A stretch of DNA of 64,000 nucleotides, from contig NC_046683.1 of the NCBI RefSeq assembly GCF_009870125.1, positions 7,130,001 to 7,194,000 on the forward strand, given 5' to 3'. The number at the start of each line of letters is the position of its first letter. Positions within the stretch are counted from its first letter, which is position 1. The position numbers were made by a program, and so were the translations under genes. Positions 42,256 through 53,585 of the stretch are shown one piece after another. The notes below the pieces were generated by a model that was given only the letters and a program-made list of their open reading frames with translations, was not told where the DNA came from and ran no database searches. Origin of the DNA: Drosophila pseudoobscura (taxonomy: Eukaryota; Arthropoda; Insecta; Diptera; Drosophilidae).

Positions 42256-43295
42256 TCAGTGAATTATGGTATCGATGCAGGTATCGATGTTGGCATTGAT
42301 CTCGGCGAACCCGAAAATAGCATTCTCGGTGGCTGCCGAGGTGCAGCTCTGGGCATCGGTGCCGACTGCAGGAACAGTGCGACGCAGGGCGATCAGGTGA
42401 CGAATCGACTTCTGGGCATTCACGGCGTAGATGCAACCGTTGATATACAGACGAGTCTTGCACATTTTCCTCACCCAGCTGAGCTTGGCGCTGCGGCAGG
42501 ACTGCAGCTGTTGGACCAGGGAATAGCCACCGAAGGTCAGCTGCACGACGGCCTTCTTCGTGTCGAGGATCAGATTGACAGAGGTGACAGTGGCATCGCG
42601 ACCACAGCTCAGAAAGCCCATTGTGGCCGACTCCAGGGTGTTGACCACGTGTACGGCCTCGTTGGACACACACTCCTCGCTCTCGTGGGCCCGGTTGTTG
42701 ATGTCTTCCGCTGCCTGCTCCAGCTGCTTGAACGGCGACAGGAAGATCTTCAGCAGCTGATGCTCCACCATCTTGACGATGCCCTTGGCCAAGTATTCGG
42801 CCTCTGAGATGGCGGCATGCACCATTTTGTCCACCAAACCAAACTGATCGATCTCCACATCGTCGGGCAAATCTAGTTCCTTGGCAAAGTCAATGGCGAA
42901 GTCCATGCTAAAGTCCATATCCATGTCCATGTTGACGTCCATGTCCACGTCCATGTCGACGTCCAAGCCCGCTTCCAAACCGACATTGAGGATCTCCTCA
43001 AGGTTTAGGGCTGAGACCTGTACAGAGAGAGGGATTTAAGTAGATATTAAAGTACCCCAGGAAATTAATTGTATTATGATATATAAAGATTCCTATTAAG
43101 GAAAAGCTGTCTTCAAGTAAGACTTCTTAATATCTGGTATTGTAGCAATAAGATACCTATTGAAACTTATCTTGCAGATACGAGGCAGACCGATAGATAT
43201 ATAGGTCGGAATAGTTTTCCAGAAATTATTCCCCATTTACTTACAGCAGTTGCCAGGGCCAAGGCCGAAAACAGCACCAAAATAATCCCCTTCAT
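42256..43295 (-). CDS. Secreted cysteine-patterned protein A (unknown function)
   Basis: Two exons on the minus strand, 43295-43245 and 43017-42256, are joined by a GTAAGT...CAG intron of 227 nt in phase 0. They encode 270 aa. Exon 1 (MKGIILVLFSALALATA) is a clear signal peptide. Residues 36-60 alternate Asp with Met, Val or Phe (DVDMDVDMDVNMDMDMDF). The rest is helical with cysteines spaced 21-35-11-38-21, the same pattern as the gene at 44981-45640, so the two are paralogues. The pattern recalls Drosophila-restricted secreted families of the DUF725 type, but I cannot confirm membership. A TATA box lies just upstream. TATA plus a signal peptide suggests strong, tissue-specific expression of a secreted product. 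Function unknown. Confidence 0.88.
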
Positions 43296-43336
43296 GGCTG
43301 ATCGAATTTTGTTGGATTCGCGCTGTCGCTGTTCTG

Positions 43337-43346
43337 TTTTATATAT
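43337..43346 (-). promoter_or_regulatory. TATA box of secreted protein A gene
   Basis: Minus-strand ATATATAAAA about 42-51 nt upstream of the ATG at 43295. The leader would be very short. Confidence 0.7.
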
Positions 43347-44918
43347 GCCTAGTACCAGTACCAGAACGAACTCCCCGTGCCCAGATAGGCATATCTGAAA
43401 GCCAAGCTAATTAAAATATATTCAAGAGCTTTTTTATCTGTCCAATGTTTGGGGGCTACTCAATCCAATTGAAACATTTCCCTTTATTTGGCTTTTGTCA
43501 TTGTTTGTGCTCATTTGGCTATTTTAATTTGCACGAGTCCCGGTCAAGACCCTCTTTAGTGGGTCTACTATTTCTTCGATTGCTCAGAGAAGCACGGCGA
43601 GAAAGAGAGTGTGTTTTTGATAAGCTCTCAAGTAATATTTTCCTTTTGCTTTTGGGCGATATGAACATCTATTACTGGATTTGCCACTTCAAGTCGTTAT
43701 AATCGGCAAAATCTAAATAAGGCCGTAATTATAGAAGATATTGTCATATAATTTATAGCCCTCGATTGAAAGTCAGCATTAATTTGGAATTCGATCAACA
43801 GAAGGAACGTGGAAATTCAATCGATCCAATCTTAGGCATCACTCCAGACATCAGACCCACGCTCCACGGTGTTATTGAACCTTTTTTGCACTCGATTGTT
43901 GTATTGTATTCCCATTGTATGGGGTGTATACATATAAGGGATGATTGTTAACAGCTTGATGCATCAGCCAAGCACTTTTGAATGGGTTTATCTCTCAGTT
44001 TGGACTTGTATCTTTCCTGTGATCGGAATACATTTCATATTATTGACCCACTTCTGTCTGTCTAGGTATTTCCTTTCTATAGACTCTTGGGGTCTTTTTT
44101 ATGGTAAGGTATAGCAGATATTTAGCTGAGATAGTTAGCTGATATATATCATCTATAGATTATGGTAGGGCCAAAGACATTATAACTAGTTAGATGGCCC
44201 ATACATTTTGTGTTAAATGACTTTTTCAGGGTTTGTTTTAAAAGTATTTTCCTTCTCAATCGCCGGAATTTCCATGTATATATCTTAAGCACAATTTACG
44301 TAGATATCTTTGATCTGGGGCTCACTTTTGATGACCAATGATAATATAAATAGTAAGTTAAGCCCTTACAATGTTTTGGTACACGATTTTTTCAGGGTGC
44401 CTTTTGAAAAAGTTTTAGGACAAAAGTTGTGGGTTTCCTTCTCCATCGCCATTGATATATCTTGAGCAAAATTGATGTACATCACATATACGGGTTTCCT
44501 ATGGGGCTTTTCTTGGTCTGATCTTCAAATAAAGAAGCTTTAGAATCCCATTAAGCTATGGTATTTAGGATCTGGGGTTTCCTTTGATGAAACGCATTAA
44601 AGATTGTTGGATTTCTATCGGATTAATGAAGGTCATAAGACCTATTTGCCTTGGCTCAATGTAAGACAATTTCGTTCCTTATCATGATATTGTATTGCTA
44701 TTTTGGGATCTATAATGTTTTGCTTTTTATTAGCTGCAGTCGATCGCAATCAAAATCCAAATACGTGAACGATCCACTACTCGTTCCGACTCGAATGTAA
44801 AGTTCACCAATCAATCAATTGTTTGATTGATTTACAATCCCAGCCAAACCGAATCCCATTTATTGACGGCCAATTTAGATTAAGGCTCAGACTGAAAATA
44901 TCTCTCTGGTTTTGGGGG
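43347..44918. other. Intergenic region between the divergent secreted-protein genes
   Basis: About 1.6 kb of ordinary AT-rich sequence shared upstream by both divergently transcribed paralogues. The open frames here are short and unsupported. It is a likely site of shared enhancers. Confidence 0.5.
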
Positions 44919-44926
44919 TATAAATA
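44919..44926 (+). promoter_or_regulatory. TATA box of secreted protein B gene
   Basis: TATAAATA 55-62 nt upstream of the ATG at 44981, in GGGGGTATAAATATAGGGGG. Confidence 0.75.
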
Positions 44927-44980
44927 TAGGGGGGCAGTGCACAGAAGCCACAATCCAAGGAAATCCAAGGAACAGCAATC

Positions 44981-45640
44981 ATGAAGTCAATCGTAGCCGT
45001 CGTTCTAGCCGTGTGCGTGGCGAGTGCTTGGGCTCAGCCCCTGGCTATCCCTAGCCAGCTGGACGCCCAGGTCCGCAGCGTTGGGGATGAGATGGCCGAG
45101 ATCGGAAAGAGTACCGGCGAGGCCCTGGTGCACCAGTACGAGGAGATTGTTCTGGAGCCGCAGCACGAGCTCGAGGAGGCCGTCGAGCAGCTGGAAGCCC
45201 GTCGCGCCGAGAGTCCCGAGTGTGTGGCAGCCGAGGATGAGGAGATTGCCCGTATCCTGGATGAGGCCCATGAGGAGATGCACAGCTGCGGCGTTGTTGC
45301 TGCCCATACCTCCGCCGAGATCGCCACCGATGTGAGCGCGGCCTCCCAGCAGCTAGCCTTTGGCAGCTACAACCTGGGACGCACCTACAACAAGTGCCAG
45401 AACTATAAGAACTCTGTCCTGAGGCAGTCCTGCATGGCCAAGTTCTACGTGCAGGCCTCCATTTTCCTGATCAGCGCCCGCTCCTCCATCAAGACCATCA
45501 AGCAGTCGACCAACGAGCGCATCCCCGCCGTCTTCGCCGAGGGCAATGTCTGCACCCACGACGCCTCCGCACAGGCCATCCTTGGCCTCGAGGAGGTCAA
45601 CAGTCATATCGATGCTTGCGCCACCCGTCGTCATCGTTGA
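44981..45640 (+). CDS. Secreted cysteine-patterned protein B (unknown function)
   Basis: Single exon, 219 aa. The N-terminus MKSIVAVVLAVCVASAWAQ is a signal peptide, with cleavage likely near residue 18. Six cysteines follow with spacing 21-35-11-39-21, matching protein A almost residue for residue in pattern. The shared motif is a Phe-Gly-x-Tyr-x-Leu segment (FGSYNLG against FGGYSLV). The chain is predicted helical and acidic in its first half. It lacks the Asp repeat of protein A and has no intron, so the pair differ in structure as well as sequence. It is divergent from protein A, about 1.7 kb apart. It is possibly of the DUF725 type; function unknown. Codon use is strongly GC-ending, consistent with high expression. 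Confidence 0.92.
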   Translation: MKSIVAVVLAVCVASAWAQPLAIPSQLDAQVRSVGDEMAEIGKSTGEALVHQYEEIVLEPQHELEEAVEQLEARRAESPECVAAEDEEIARILDEAHEEMHSCGVVAAHTSAEIATDVSAASQQLAFGSYNLGRTYNKCQNYKNSVLRQSCMAKFYVQASIFLISARSSIKTIKQSTNERIPAVFAEGNVCTHDASAQAILGLEEVNSHIDACATRRHR

Positions 45641-46075
45641 TTCTAGTCTCGGGATCTTTTGTGCAATAACAAAACAAATGTTGGAATACGTATTCTAAAA
45701 TTGTCTATTATATTCGAAGCGGTTCCGGCAACAGTGGGTGGCAAAAAATGGTAGAGATATTCCTGCAAGGAATGTCTTTCCCTGAAAGCTGTCGAGTGAT
45801 GTATGCTTGTAAGGCTGATGTCTTTTCCATGAATATGGCGTACTCGTATATACGGGAAGAATTGATTGATTTGATTTACCTTCCATGGAATCCATTTACA
45901 TATATTCCATTCCATATATATATTCCTTCCATGTAGTCCATTTACATATATTCGGAAATCGACAGAGATTTCGTGGTGGGAACTCCCAAGATCTGGAAAA
46001 GAGAACGGGAATGTCAATAGAATGGCTTGGAAGCTAGTCCATCGTACATGTATAAAGAAAATTATATTAAAAATA

Positions 46076-46168
46076 TGTTAGGTTAGGTTCAGGCGGTAGC
46101 CTGGGAGAGTGATGAAACCCTCCCAAGCTCACTTGGACCCATAGAAGGTCCGTTGTGGTGAAAACTTT
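46076..46168 (+). mobile_element. Fragment of a dispersed TTAGGTTAGGTT repeat
   Basis: The sequence starts TTAGGTTAGGTTCAGGC and contains CTCACTTGGACCC and GGTCCGTTGTGGTG. This resembles a short repeat scattered in dipteran genomes (GGTTAGGTTAGG ... CACTTAGG ... GTCCATTGTGAT). Recognition is from memory. No autonomous element is present. Confidence 0.45.
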
Positions 46169-46339
46169 AAAAATATGTTAATACCAAAATAAATTAAACT
46201 TTGAAGATAATGATCTGAGCTCTGCCTCTGAGAAGCCAGTGGTGGATGGTGGGTTCATTTCACTTAAAGAAAACCCCTTTTAAAAAATATATTTCAATAT
46301 AGGTAGGAGGAGTGTTTCCCACTCTAAAAAAACCGGTCT

Positions 46340-46368
46340 GGGCCGAGAATCCTCAGACTCCTCGGCCC
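46340..46368. repeat. Perfect 8 bp stem hairpin
   Basis: GGGCCGAG at 46340-46347 pairs with CTCGGCCC at 46361-46368 around a 13 nt loop. It may be part of a repeat remnant. Confidence 0.6.
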
Positions 46369-47596
46369 ATCAGGAGAACACGCTCTCCCATAATTGTGAG
46401 ATTATTCGATCGTAGGCTATTCAAGCTCTAGAAGTACTATTCTTCCTTTCACACAACGGACCTGCATATGTACTATGTAAATGTTGAAGTCAATCGTTGA
46501 TTTGTAGTTTGAGTAGCCAGATTATGAGGTTTCAAGTCATCAAAGTTGAATGGAAAGTAATTATAATTCTCAGTTGTCTTGCCCCTTGACAGGCATCAAA
46601 GCGGAGCTGCCGCCGCTGGAGGCTGGACGGGTCTGGGGGCACGGCAAGGGCCTCAGATTTATTATTTATAAAAGTTAAGTTAAGCAAATTCGGCTGCCGC
46701 CGCTTCACAAGAGGTTGGGTGGGTGTGATGGCGGTGATGGCTGTGTTGGAAAATGTTTAATCAAAGATACAAATAAATTATTTATATGGCCGACAAGCGA
46801 ATTAGTTGTGTGTCTGTCTGTGTGTCTCTGTGGGTACTCTGGGTATCTGTGTGCCTGGTGGCTAACCTTGGAACGGTTTTCTTTTAATTACACTCTACTA
46901 ACATTTGATAATTATTGGACTATGACTCCGAATTGCCATTCGAGCGAGTCAGCCACTCTCGCACTCGTATTTCTCTACCTCTCCCCATCTGGCCTTGCGT
47001 TTTTGGTCTCTATTCGTGTTTGCATTGAACTTAAAACGATCAAAATTTAGAAACTAGAAACGAACGCGTCGAGATCAGCTCCGGCTATGCCCCAAGCCGA
47101 GAGTGGGCGCAAAGCCGCAACGCCTCTGAATCCATTCAAACCGCGACGCGAATCGATCATTGGCTGTCATGCATCCAAGACTTGTCAACGGGGCCGAGGG
47201 GCACTCCATAAACAGTCAATTTTCAATACGTTAATTTAATCATTTTTTTTTTAGGAATTTGTTGGCCTCAATTATCCGCAAATTCGATGGTTAAAATATT
47301 CGTATGGATTGAGCCAGAAGTTCTTCCTAGGGTTTGATACATCCCTGATGAACCTAGTCCAAACTATGCTTATCCTTATCGTATAGGGATAAACACTTAA
47401 GTATAGTCGACTAATAGGGCCTCTTAAGTTGCAACGATAAAACCAAACAATAAAAACGAAAATACAATTTTTAGAGCGTTTTTAGTCGCTACTTTGCCGC
47501 CAATTGAGCTGTTTGCTAGCGTTTCAAGGGCGATTTTCGTCGTGTGTCGGCACGCACTTGTTTTCTGCGTTGCATTCGCCTGCATTTGAGTGCGGC

Positions 47597-47623
47597 TGTG
47601 TGTGTGTGTGTGTGTGTGTGTGT
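47597..47623. repeat. GT microsatellite
   Basis: Pure GT tract of 27 nt. Confidence 0.95.
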
Positions 47624-48047
47624 TAGCCACTTATTACCAATGCCATGCTGATGGCTGGCCTGCTATACGCTTGAGCATTTCCACTTTTGCATGACAATTT
47701 CCATTTGCATTTGCATTTGAATTCGAATTTCCATTTCGCTTTTCATATGAGCTCACGTTGCCTGCCGACCTTCAGCTACAAAGTTCAAGCATCAAGTTCA
47801 AGTGACGTCAGAGAGCCAAGAACAAGCCAATGGGTCCAACAAAGTCTGTGGGCTAATTTATTATGATTCTTTTTCTGTACAGAGAGAAAATCCCGAAGCC
47901 CAGAAGAATACAAAACCAGAACCAGTTATGGCTATAAACAGCAATCTGCGGCCGACTCGCGAGACCTGAGACTCCGAGACTCCGAGACCTGAGAGACTTG
48001 GTCGACTATCAATAGTCAAAGCCGGTAACGAAGTCGGGCTCTGTCTG

Positions 48048-48082
48048 TCAGTCTCGAGCTGAGCACCTGACGAGGTGGTTCA
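48048..48082 (+). promoter_or_regulatory. Initiator + DPE promoter of unidentified gene
   Basis: A perfect initiator TCAGTC lies at 48048-48053 (A+1 at 48050). GGTTC begins exactly at +28 (48077-48081), matching the DPE consensus RGWYV. There is no TATA box at -30. Exact spacing is what marks DPE promoters. It lies 240 nt upstream of the coding exon at 48290. Confidence 0.65.
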
Positions 48083-48289
48083 TTGAAGTCCATAAAGTAT
48101 CAACGTTTTTGTTAGATCAAGCGCGACTCTAGAAACAGTCTCATCTTGTATTTATTTATTTTTTTTTCCTGTTTGAGTTCGCGAGTTTATCAAGAGAAGA
48201 AATGACAATTTATGGACTTTTAGTGCAAATCATTATCGTTTGTAACTAGCTGGCAGGCTGAAAATATCCCCGGAGCAGATCCAGCAGCA

Positions 48290-48334
48290 ATGGCACCGCC
48301 CCAAGAACAGCCTGAGGATGATTTCAGCACCAAG
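48290..48334 (+). CDS. First coding exon of unidentified gene (partial)
   Basis: ATG in the context GCAGCAATGGCAC opens MAPPQEQPEDDFSTK and stops at a strong donor, CAAG|GTGAGT, in phase 0. The Inr-DPE promoter 240 nt upstream supports a real first exon. The leader contains a 15-codon uORF at about 48202-48249. No matching downstream exon is seen in the window, so the intron must be long. The exon at 57945-58316 also ends in phase 0 and may be an alternative start of the same gene. The protein cannot be named from 15 residues. Confidence 0.5.
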
Positions 48335-51300
48335 GTGAGTCACAATGCCTCAGTTCTGTACAGAAGCTGATATGGGATCCTCGAGGATAGTTATGGAATT
48401 TTGTTGTGAATCCCAGGCTAGAGTCTTATCTTGAATTTCAAGTATTTTAAAATACTTTGGTAATTATTTAGCTATCGCCCCTTTTATGTCCTGGTTTCTT
48501 AATGTTTTAGAAAGTAATACAAATCCGTTTGGATTATCCCATAGCTGCCTCAGATATGATTCATTAACAATTACGTTTTATGAAGAATAAATGGAATATT
48601 TAATGTAGAGGAGGAGCCATAAACCTTTAAAGCATTGCGATGACACATCAGAAGGTAATGGAGATGGGTAGACTATGCATATAAGCAATGTTTAAAGATT
48701 TGAAAGGTATTTCATATTGAATTCCCCCCCGAACTGCATCCGCAGATGATTCCTTAGAACCCCCGAGTTTCTTTAACCATTTCTTGGTATTCTTTTTGTC
48801 CAGGGTAGCCCCCATTCCACACTTTTCTTACCTACAGTGGGCTTCGTCTATTTAGCGCAAATTCGCTAATCGAAGCATGCAGAGCATTCTGTTCAGAGCA
48901 AAACAAACAACAGATAAATAAACTAAATGAAGTTAGCATTGATTTGCCCGCTTTGCTAATTAGATGCTGGGGCTGGAAGTGTGGCTGGGGCACGGTCAAG
49001 GCTGTCATGAGGCCATAGACAACATATTTCATCTTGGATTTGAAAACAAAAGAATTATAAATCAAACAAATACTCGACTCGTGTGGTTAATGCGGAAGCA
49101 GAAGCAGAAGCTGCTTCAAAAAACCAGTCGCCAAAAGGGTTTTGGCCCCAATTTTCTCGTTTGACTTCGATTACAGCATCCGATATCCGTTCCCATAATT
49201 GTACATATGTGTCCATGCAAATATAAGTATATGTTTCGGCTGGAGTACGATCGGTGTAATTAAACTGTGAATGCATTTCGGGCGTCAAACGATAGTTAGT
49301 CAAGGTGAATGCCCCTCTCCACTCACTCGCGGTGGGGGGAAGGCTGATTGATCAGTCGCGAACTGAATTTTAAATGAAAATCTTGGCCAGCAAATTGTTG
49401 GGGGTATGGCTGCTGTATGATATCTAGAACCATAATTGGAGTATAAACACCTCTGGTTAGTTTAAGGTTTTTCTTGGGGTTAATTGGGTTCTTTGAATAA
49501 GCGATTGTCCAGCGATTGTCCCAGATCTTTTGGCTTCGCCCAAAACTTTGGTCCACATCTGGCAACTGATGTGGCAATCTTTGGCCAACTGTGGCCCAAA
49601 ACTTTTTGACCAGACCAGAAATTATGCCGACCATATGCAGGAGCGGAGCCTAAGGGGCCAGCCCGCCTCTGGCATAAATAATAAGCCATTGTTTTTGGGC
49701 TGGCTTGCTGCCACAAGCCACAAAGACAGGCTGCTTAGCCTCAGTTGCCTCTTAAATGTATCCACCAGATACGATTACTCGTACTTACGTGGTTTGGACA
49801 CGTTAACTGGTTAAAGAACATCATGACAAAGCTCTATCGACTCCCTGCCAGAGCCACAACAGCGAGTATCTGCTGGTACTCGTATCGGTGCCTTTGCGCT
49901 CTAGTATCTTAATTATTATTGCGCCCAGCGTTGTGGAACGATGACGATGACGATGGGGGATGGGAAAAGAAATCTGGAAAATTGCTAGTCAGAATAACAG
50001 CAAAAGCCGTCAAGCTTTAAGAACCCAGAAGCCAAAAAGTATCTCAAAGATACTACGAAAACTTCCGCATACTTTTTGCGCCCCAACTGAATTTGAAACC
50101 TTTCAACAGAAAAACAACAAACAATAAAATATGCCCACTCATCAGGCCAAACAAATTAATAACTATTGAAATTATCGTACAAAAAGGAAGCCAAGCAAAG
50201 AGCTCTTAACGCTCAATTTGGTGCTCCACGGATCCACAGATCGTGACGTGTTCGTCGAGACTTGTGCTTGGCACTCGTGTTGTCGGTCGGTCACACTGAA
50301 TGCCATTGGAGGTCAAGTTCAGGGAACACCAGTTAATGGTTGTCTTCTTTGTTGCTGTCTCTTCTTCTGCTGTACTGTACTTTACTCATGCCTTATGACG
50401 ATCCAATGAGGTAGGTCTCGCTACTCGTCTCGTCTCGTCTCGTCTCTTATGTTTAACGATGCCTCGAGTCGATCTTGAAGTTGGAGGTGTCAAATGGTTT
50501 TGCTTAATTGCAAATTGGTTTGCTTGGGGATAGATGATGCTTCGAAGTCTTGGAGATTTTGTATTTTGGGCTTCAAATTATGTTTTACCTAGAGTATTTC
50601 TTTAGAAAATGTTCCCCCAAGGAGTTGAGAAAAATTAAATTATTTTCCTTGGGATCCCAAAGAGAAAAAATCATTTAGCTGAAGGTAAAACTGTTCCCCA
50701 ATTTAGAGTATACTCTATTCGAATTGCTTTCAGTTATTTCTGCTAATTATTCCATGCACCAATTAGTTTTAGACGACCGATTGTTTTTTCTTCTTCATTT
50801 TTTGTGCTGCTCTTTTTTAGTATATTATTTCTTAGGTTTTTTTTTTTTGTTTCTTTAAGGTTGGTGGCTGAAAGGTCAGCCAAAAAATGAAAATAAATTT
50901 ATTTGATTTATGATAATTAGCTGTGCTGTGTGCGCTTTACCTTCTTGCAGATACCTTCGATAATTGGATTCCTGAACCTGGACTGACTGGCAACACGAAA
51001 TGGACCCCCAAGCCCCCCACCACACTCCATTGGACGAAAGTGCTGACCCAGAGAGAGGCCAAGGCTGAAGAGCTCTGCAGTGACTGATGAGAAATATAGA
51101 TATATAAGTTTGAGCCGAAAACCGATCAAATAAACCGACAATGTGAATCATATCCAGAAATACAAGGGTTTACTTGTACTTGAGTACTTGATGGGGGAAT
51201 CTCGTAGTACCATCTGACAGGCTGTTAAAACAAGCAGAAAAGTTGACAAAAAATTAATTAAAATGTATAGTAACAAGAACGATCGACTGACAGGGTTTGG

Positions 51301-52066
51301 AGGGGTCTTTGGCAGCCAAGTCTACCGATCTGAAGGGCTTTTGCTCAACAAAACCAAAGGAAATTTGCGACTTTTAAATTCTTTCTTTTTTACATTTCAA
51401 CTACATGTCTCCGTGGCGATTTTACATTTCTTACATGCATTCTACATATCCAAAAAGTGTTGCATACTCTTAGGCTGAGGCCAATCAAATTGCTCTGCTG
51501 ATGAGTTTCATGATGTCCAATGTGAGAAAGAAAGGAGAAAAAAGCATTAGAAAATGCCATCTTACTTTGTGCCTTTCAGTTATTAATGGAGCTGCCAGGT
51601 CCCAATGAAGCGGATTGTTTTATAGGGTACGAAAACCTTTTTTCTTGATCCAAATGCCAGCAATGTTGGCCACATAATGTTTGCTGCCAGCTCTCGTCCT
51701 CGTACTGCCCTACAGGTATACGTATTAATACACTGTGGCAATGTCCAAAAGAAAGCTAGCCTTGAAAAAAAAAAGAAAAATAACAGACTATTAATCGATA
51801 GGAACACGGCATGCAACTCTGATTCAAGAGAATGACATTCGTCTATGAAACACAGAAGGCACTGAAGAAAATGTCAATAAGCGACAATTCATGCTGTAAA
51901 TTTGCAACCATAATCGGTGTGCCAGCGAGTCCCTGCAACGCCTGGAAAATAATTATCAAGACCGAGCGGTGCCGCCAAGTGGCAGATGCAAAGTGAATGA
52001 CAAAGCTGGTGCGCACACCAAGAATTGGAAGCGGTCCTCGAGGAACTCTTCCCCGAGGCAGAAGAA
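48335..52066 (+). other. Presumed long intron, no exon seen
   Basis: Open frames here are short and without family features. If the exon at 48290 is real this is intronic, and includes the upstream region of the innexin gene. Confidence 0.4.
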
Positions 52067-53363
52067 ATGTATTCGGCGGTGAAGCCCTTGTCAAAATATC
52101 TGCAATTCAAGTCGATCCGCATCTACGATGCCGTCTTCACAATCCACTCCAAGTGCACGGTTGTCATCCTAATAACCTGCTCCTTGCTGCTGTCCGCGCG
52201 TCAGTACTTCGGGGATCCCATACAATGCCTCAGCGAGGAGAGAAACATTGAGTACGTGCAGTCCTACTGCTGGACCATGGGCACCTACATCCTCAAGCTG
52301 GACAATGCATCAAGCGGCACACAAGCACCCAAGCAATCGCCGGCTCCCAGCAATTCGTACGCCAAGTGGCGGGCCAAGCATCCCAGATCCCGCACGGACC
52401 TGCGCCCCTTGGGGGACGACGACGAGGCCTATGCCAGGGCCGCTTTCATAGCCGAGGGTGTGGGCCCCGAGTGGAGTGGCGTGTCGGAGCGCGAGTACCT
52501 CCGCTACTACCAGTGGGTCATCATTCTGCTGCTCTTCCAGTCGCTCATCTTCTACTTTCCCTCGTGCCTGTGGAAGGTGTGGGAGGGCCAGCGGCTGAAG
52601 CAGCTCTGCTCGCAGGTGGGCGGTGCCCTGCTCTCCGATGAGACCTACAACACCAGGCGCCGGCTATTGGTCAAGTACTTCAGCACCGACCACGAGGATC
52701 TGCACTTCTGCTACATGGCCAAGTATGTCTTCTGCGAGGTCCTCAACTGTCTGATCAGTGTGAGTAGTGATCTTTTGGCTGCACCGGGCAACCTGCAACC
52801 TGCAACACATTCAACAACAACCACCTCCCAACCTGCAACAGGTCGTGAACATCATTTTTCTGGATGTTTTTCTCAATGGCTTTTGGGCAAAGTATCTGAA
52901 GGCCATGGCCACCCTTCCCTTTTACGATTGGGATCACTGGAATCGAGTTTCCTCGACAGTTTTCCCAAAAATCTCCAAATGCGAGGTGCTCAAGTATGGG
53001 CCCAGTGGGACGGTCAAAGTCATGGACAATCTGTGCATCCTGCCCCTCAACATACTGAACGAGAAGATCTTCGTATTCCTCTGGTGCTGGTTCCTCCTGA
53101 TAGCCATCATATCCGGCGTGAATATCCTCTTCCGGCTGGCCATGTTGTCCATCAAGAGTCTGCGCGAGAAGATGATCCGCAGCCAGCTGTCCTTCATGAC
53201 CAAACGACATGTGCAGCGGGCCCTGCGCGACCTCACCATCGGGGATTGGTTTCTCCTGATGAAGGTCAGTGTGAACGTGAATCCAGTTCTCTTCGGCGAT
53301 CTCATGCAGGAGCTGTGCGAGCTGCGCACCTCCTCCTCGCTCAGCATCCTGCAGGAGGCATAA
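52067..53363 (+). CDS. Inx5: Innexin, Inx5-type gap-junction protein
   Basis: Two exons, 52067-52759 and 52842-53363, with an 82 nt GTGAGT...ACAG intron in phase 0; 404 aa. The start [15 protein letters not shown] is the usual innexin N-terminus, which is why I place the ATG at 52067. Innexin hallmarks are present: TM1 around 30-48; first extracellular loop with C54 and C68 (DPIQC...SYC); the YYQW signature at 147-150 opening TM2; second loop with paired Cys ([11 protein letters not shown]...NLC) after [12 protein letters not shown]4 before the cytoplasmic tail ending SSLSILQEA. Innexins form invertebrate gap-junction channels and hemichannels. Sequence favours Inx5 over its close relatives Inx6 and Zpg ([24 protein letters not shown]). 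It converges on the VMA21 gene. Confidence 0.92.
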
Positions 53364-53585
53364 TATAATGCCTTCTCTAGGCAGCGTCCTACCTAATTGT
53401 AATTTTCTATTTGTGGATACACATACTCAGACGTATATTTATGTACCGTTTCTAAACCACGTATTAATTTAATATATTTAATATATTTTCTCGAAGATAC
53501 TCGATGTTGTTTAATGCACAATTATAGACGCCAAACACTAGACAAAAGATATGGTATGGAAATGGTAAGCAGTCCTTGGTGAAGC

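Larger units (their letters stand above)
45641..48047. other. Intergenic region, no gene seen
   Basis: Apart from the repeat fragment at 46076-46168, a hairpin at 46340-46368 and a GT tract at 47597-47623, I see no supportable feature. Short reiterations of TCCATTTACATATATTC occur near 45891-45955. Confidence 0.5.

Noticed and set aside
49323-49716. Overlapping minus-strand frames near 49.3-49.7 kb
   Set aside because: Short and mutually overlapping, over imperfect duplications of CCAAAACTTT; no family resemblance.
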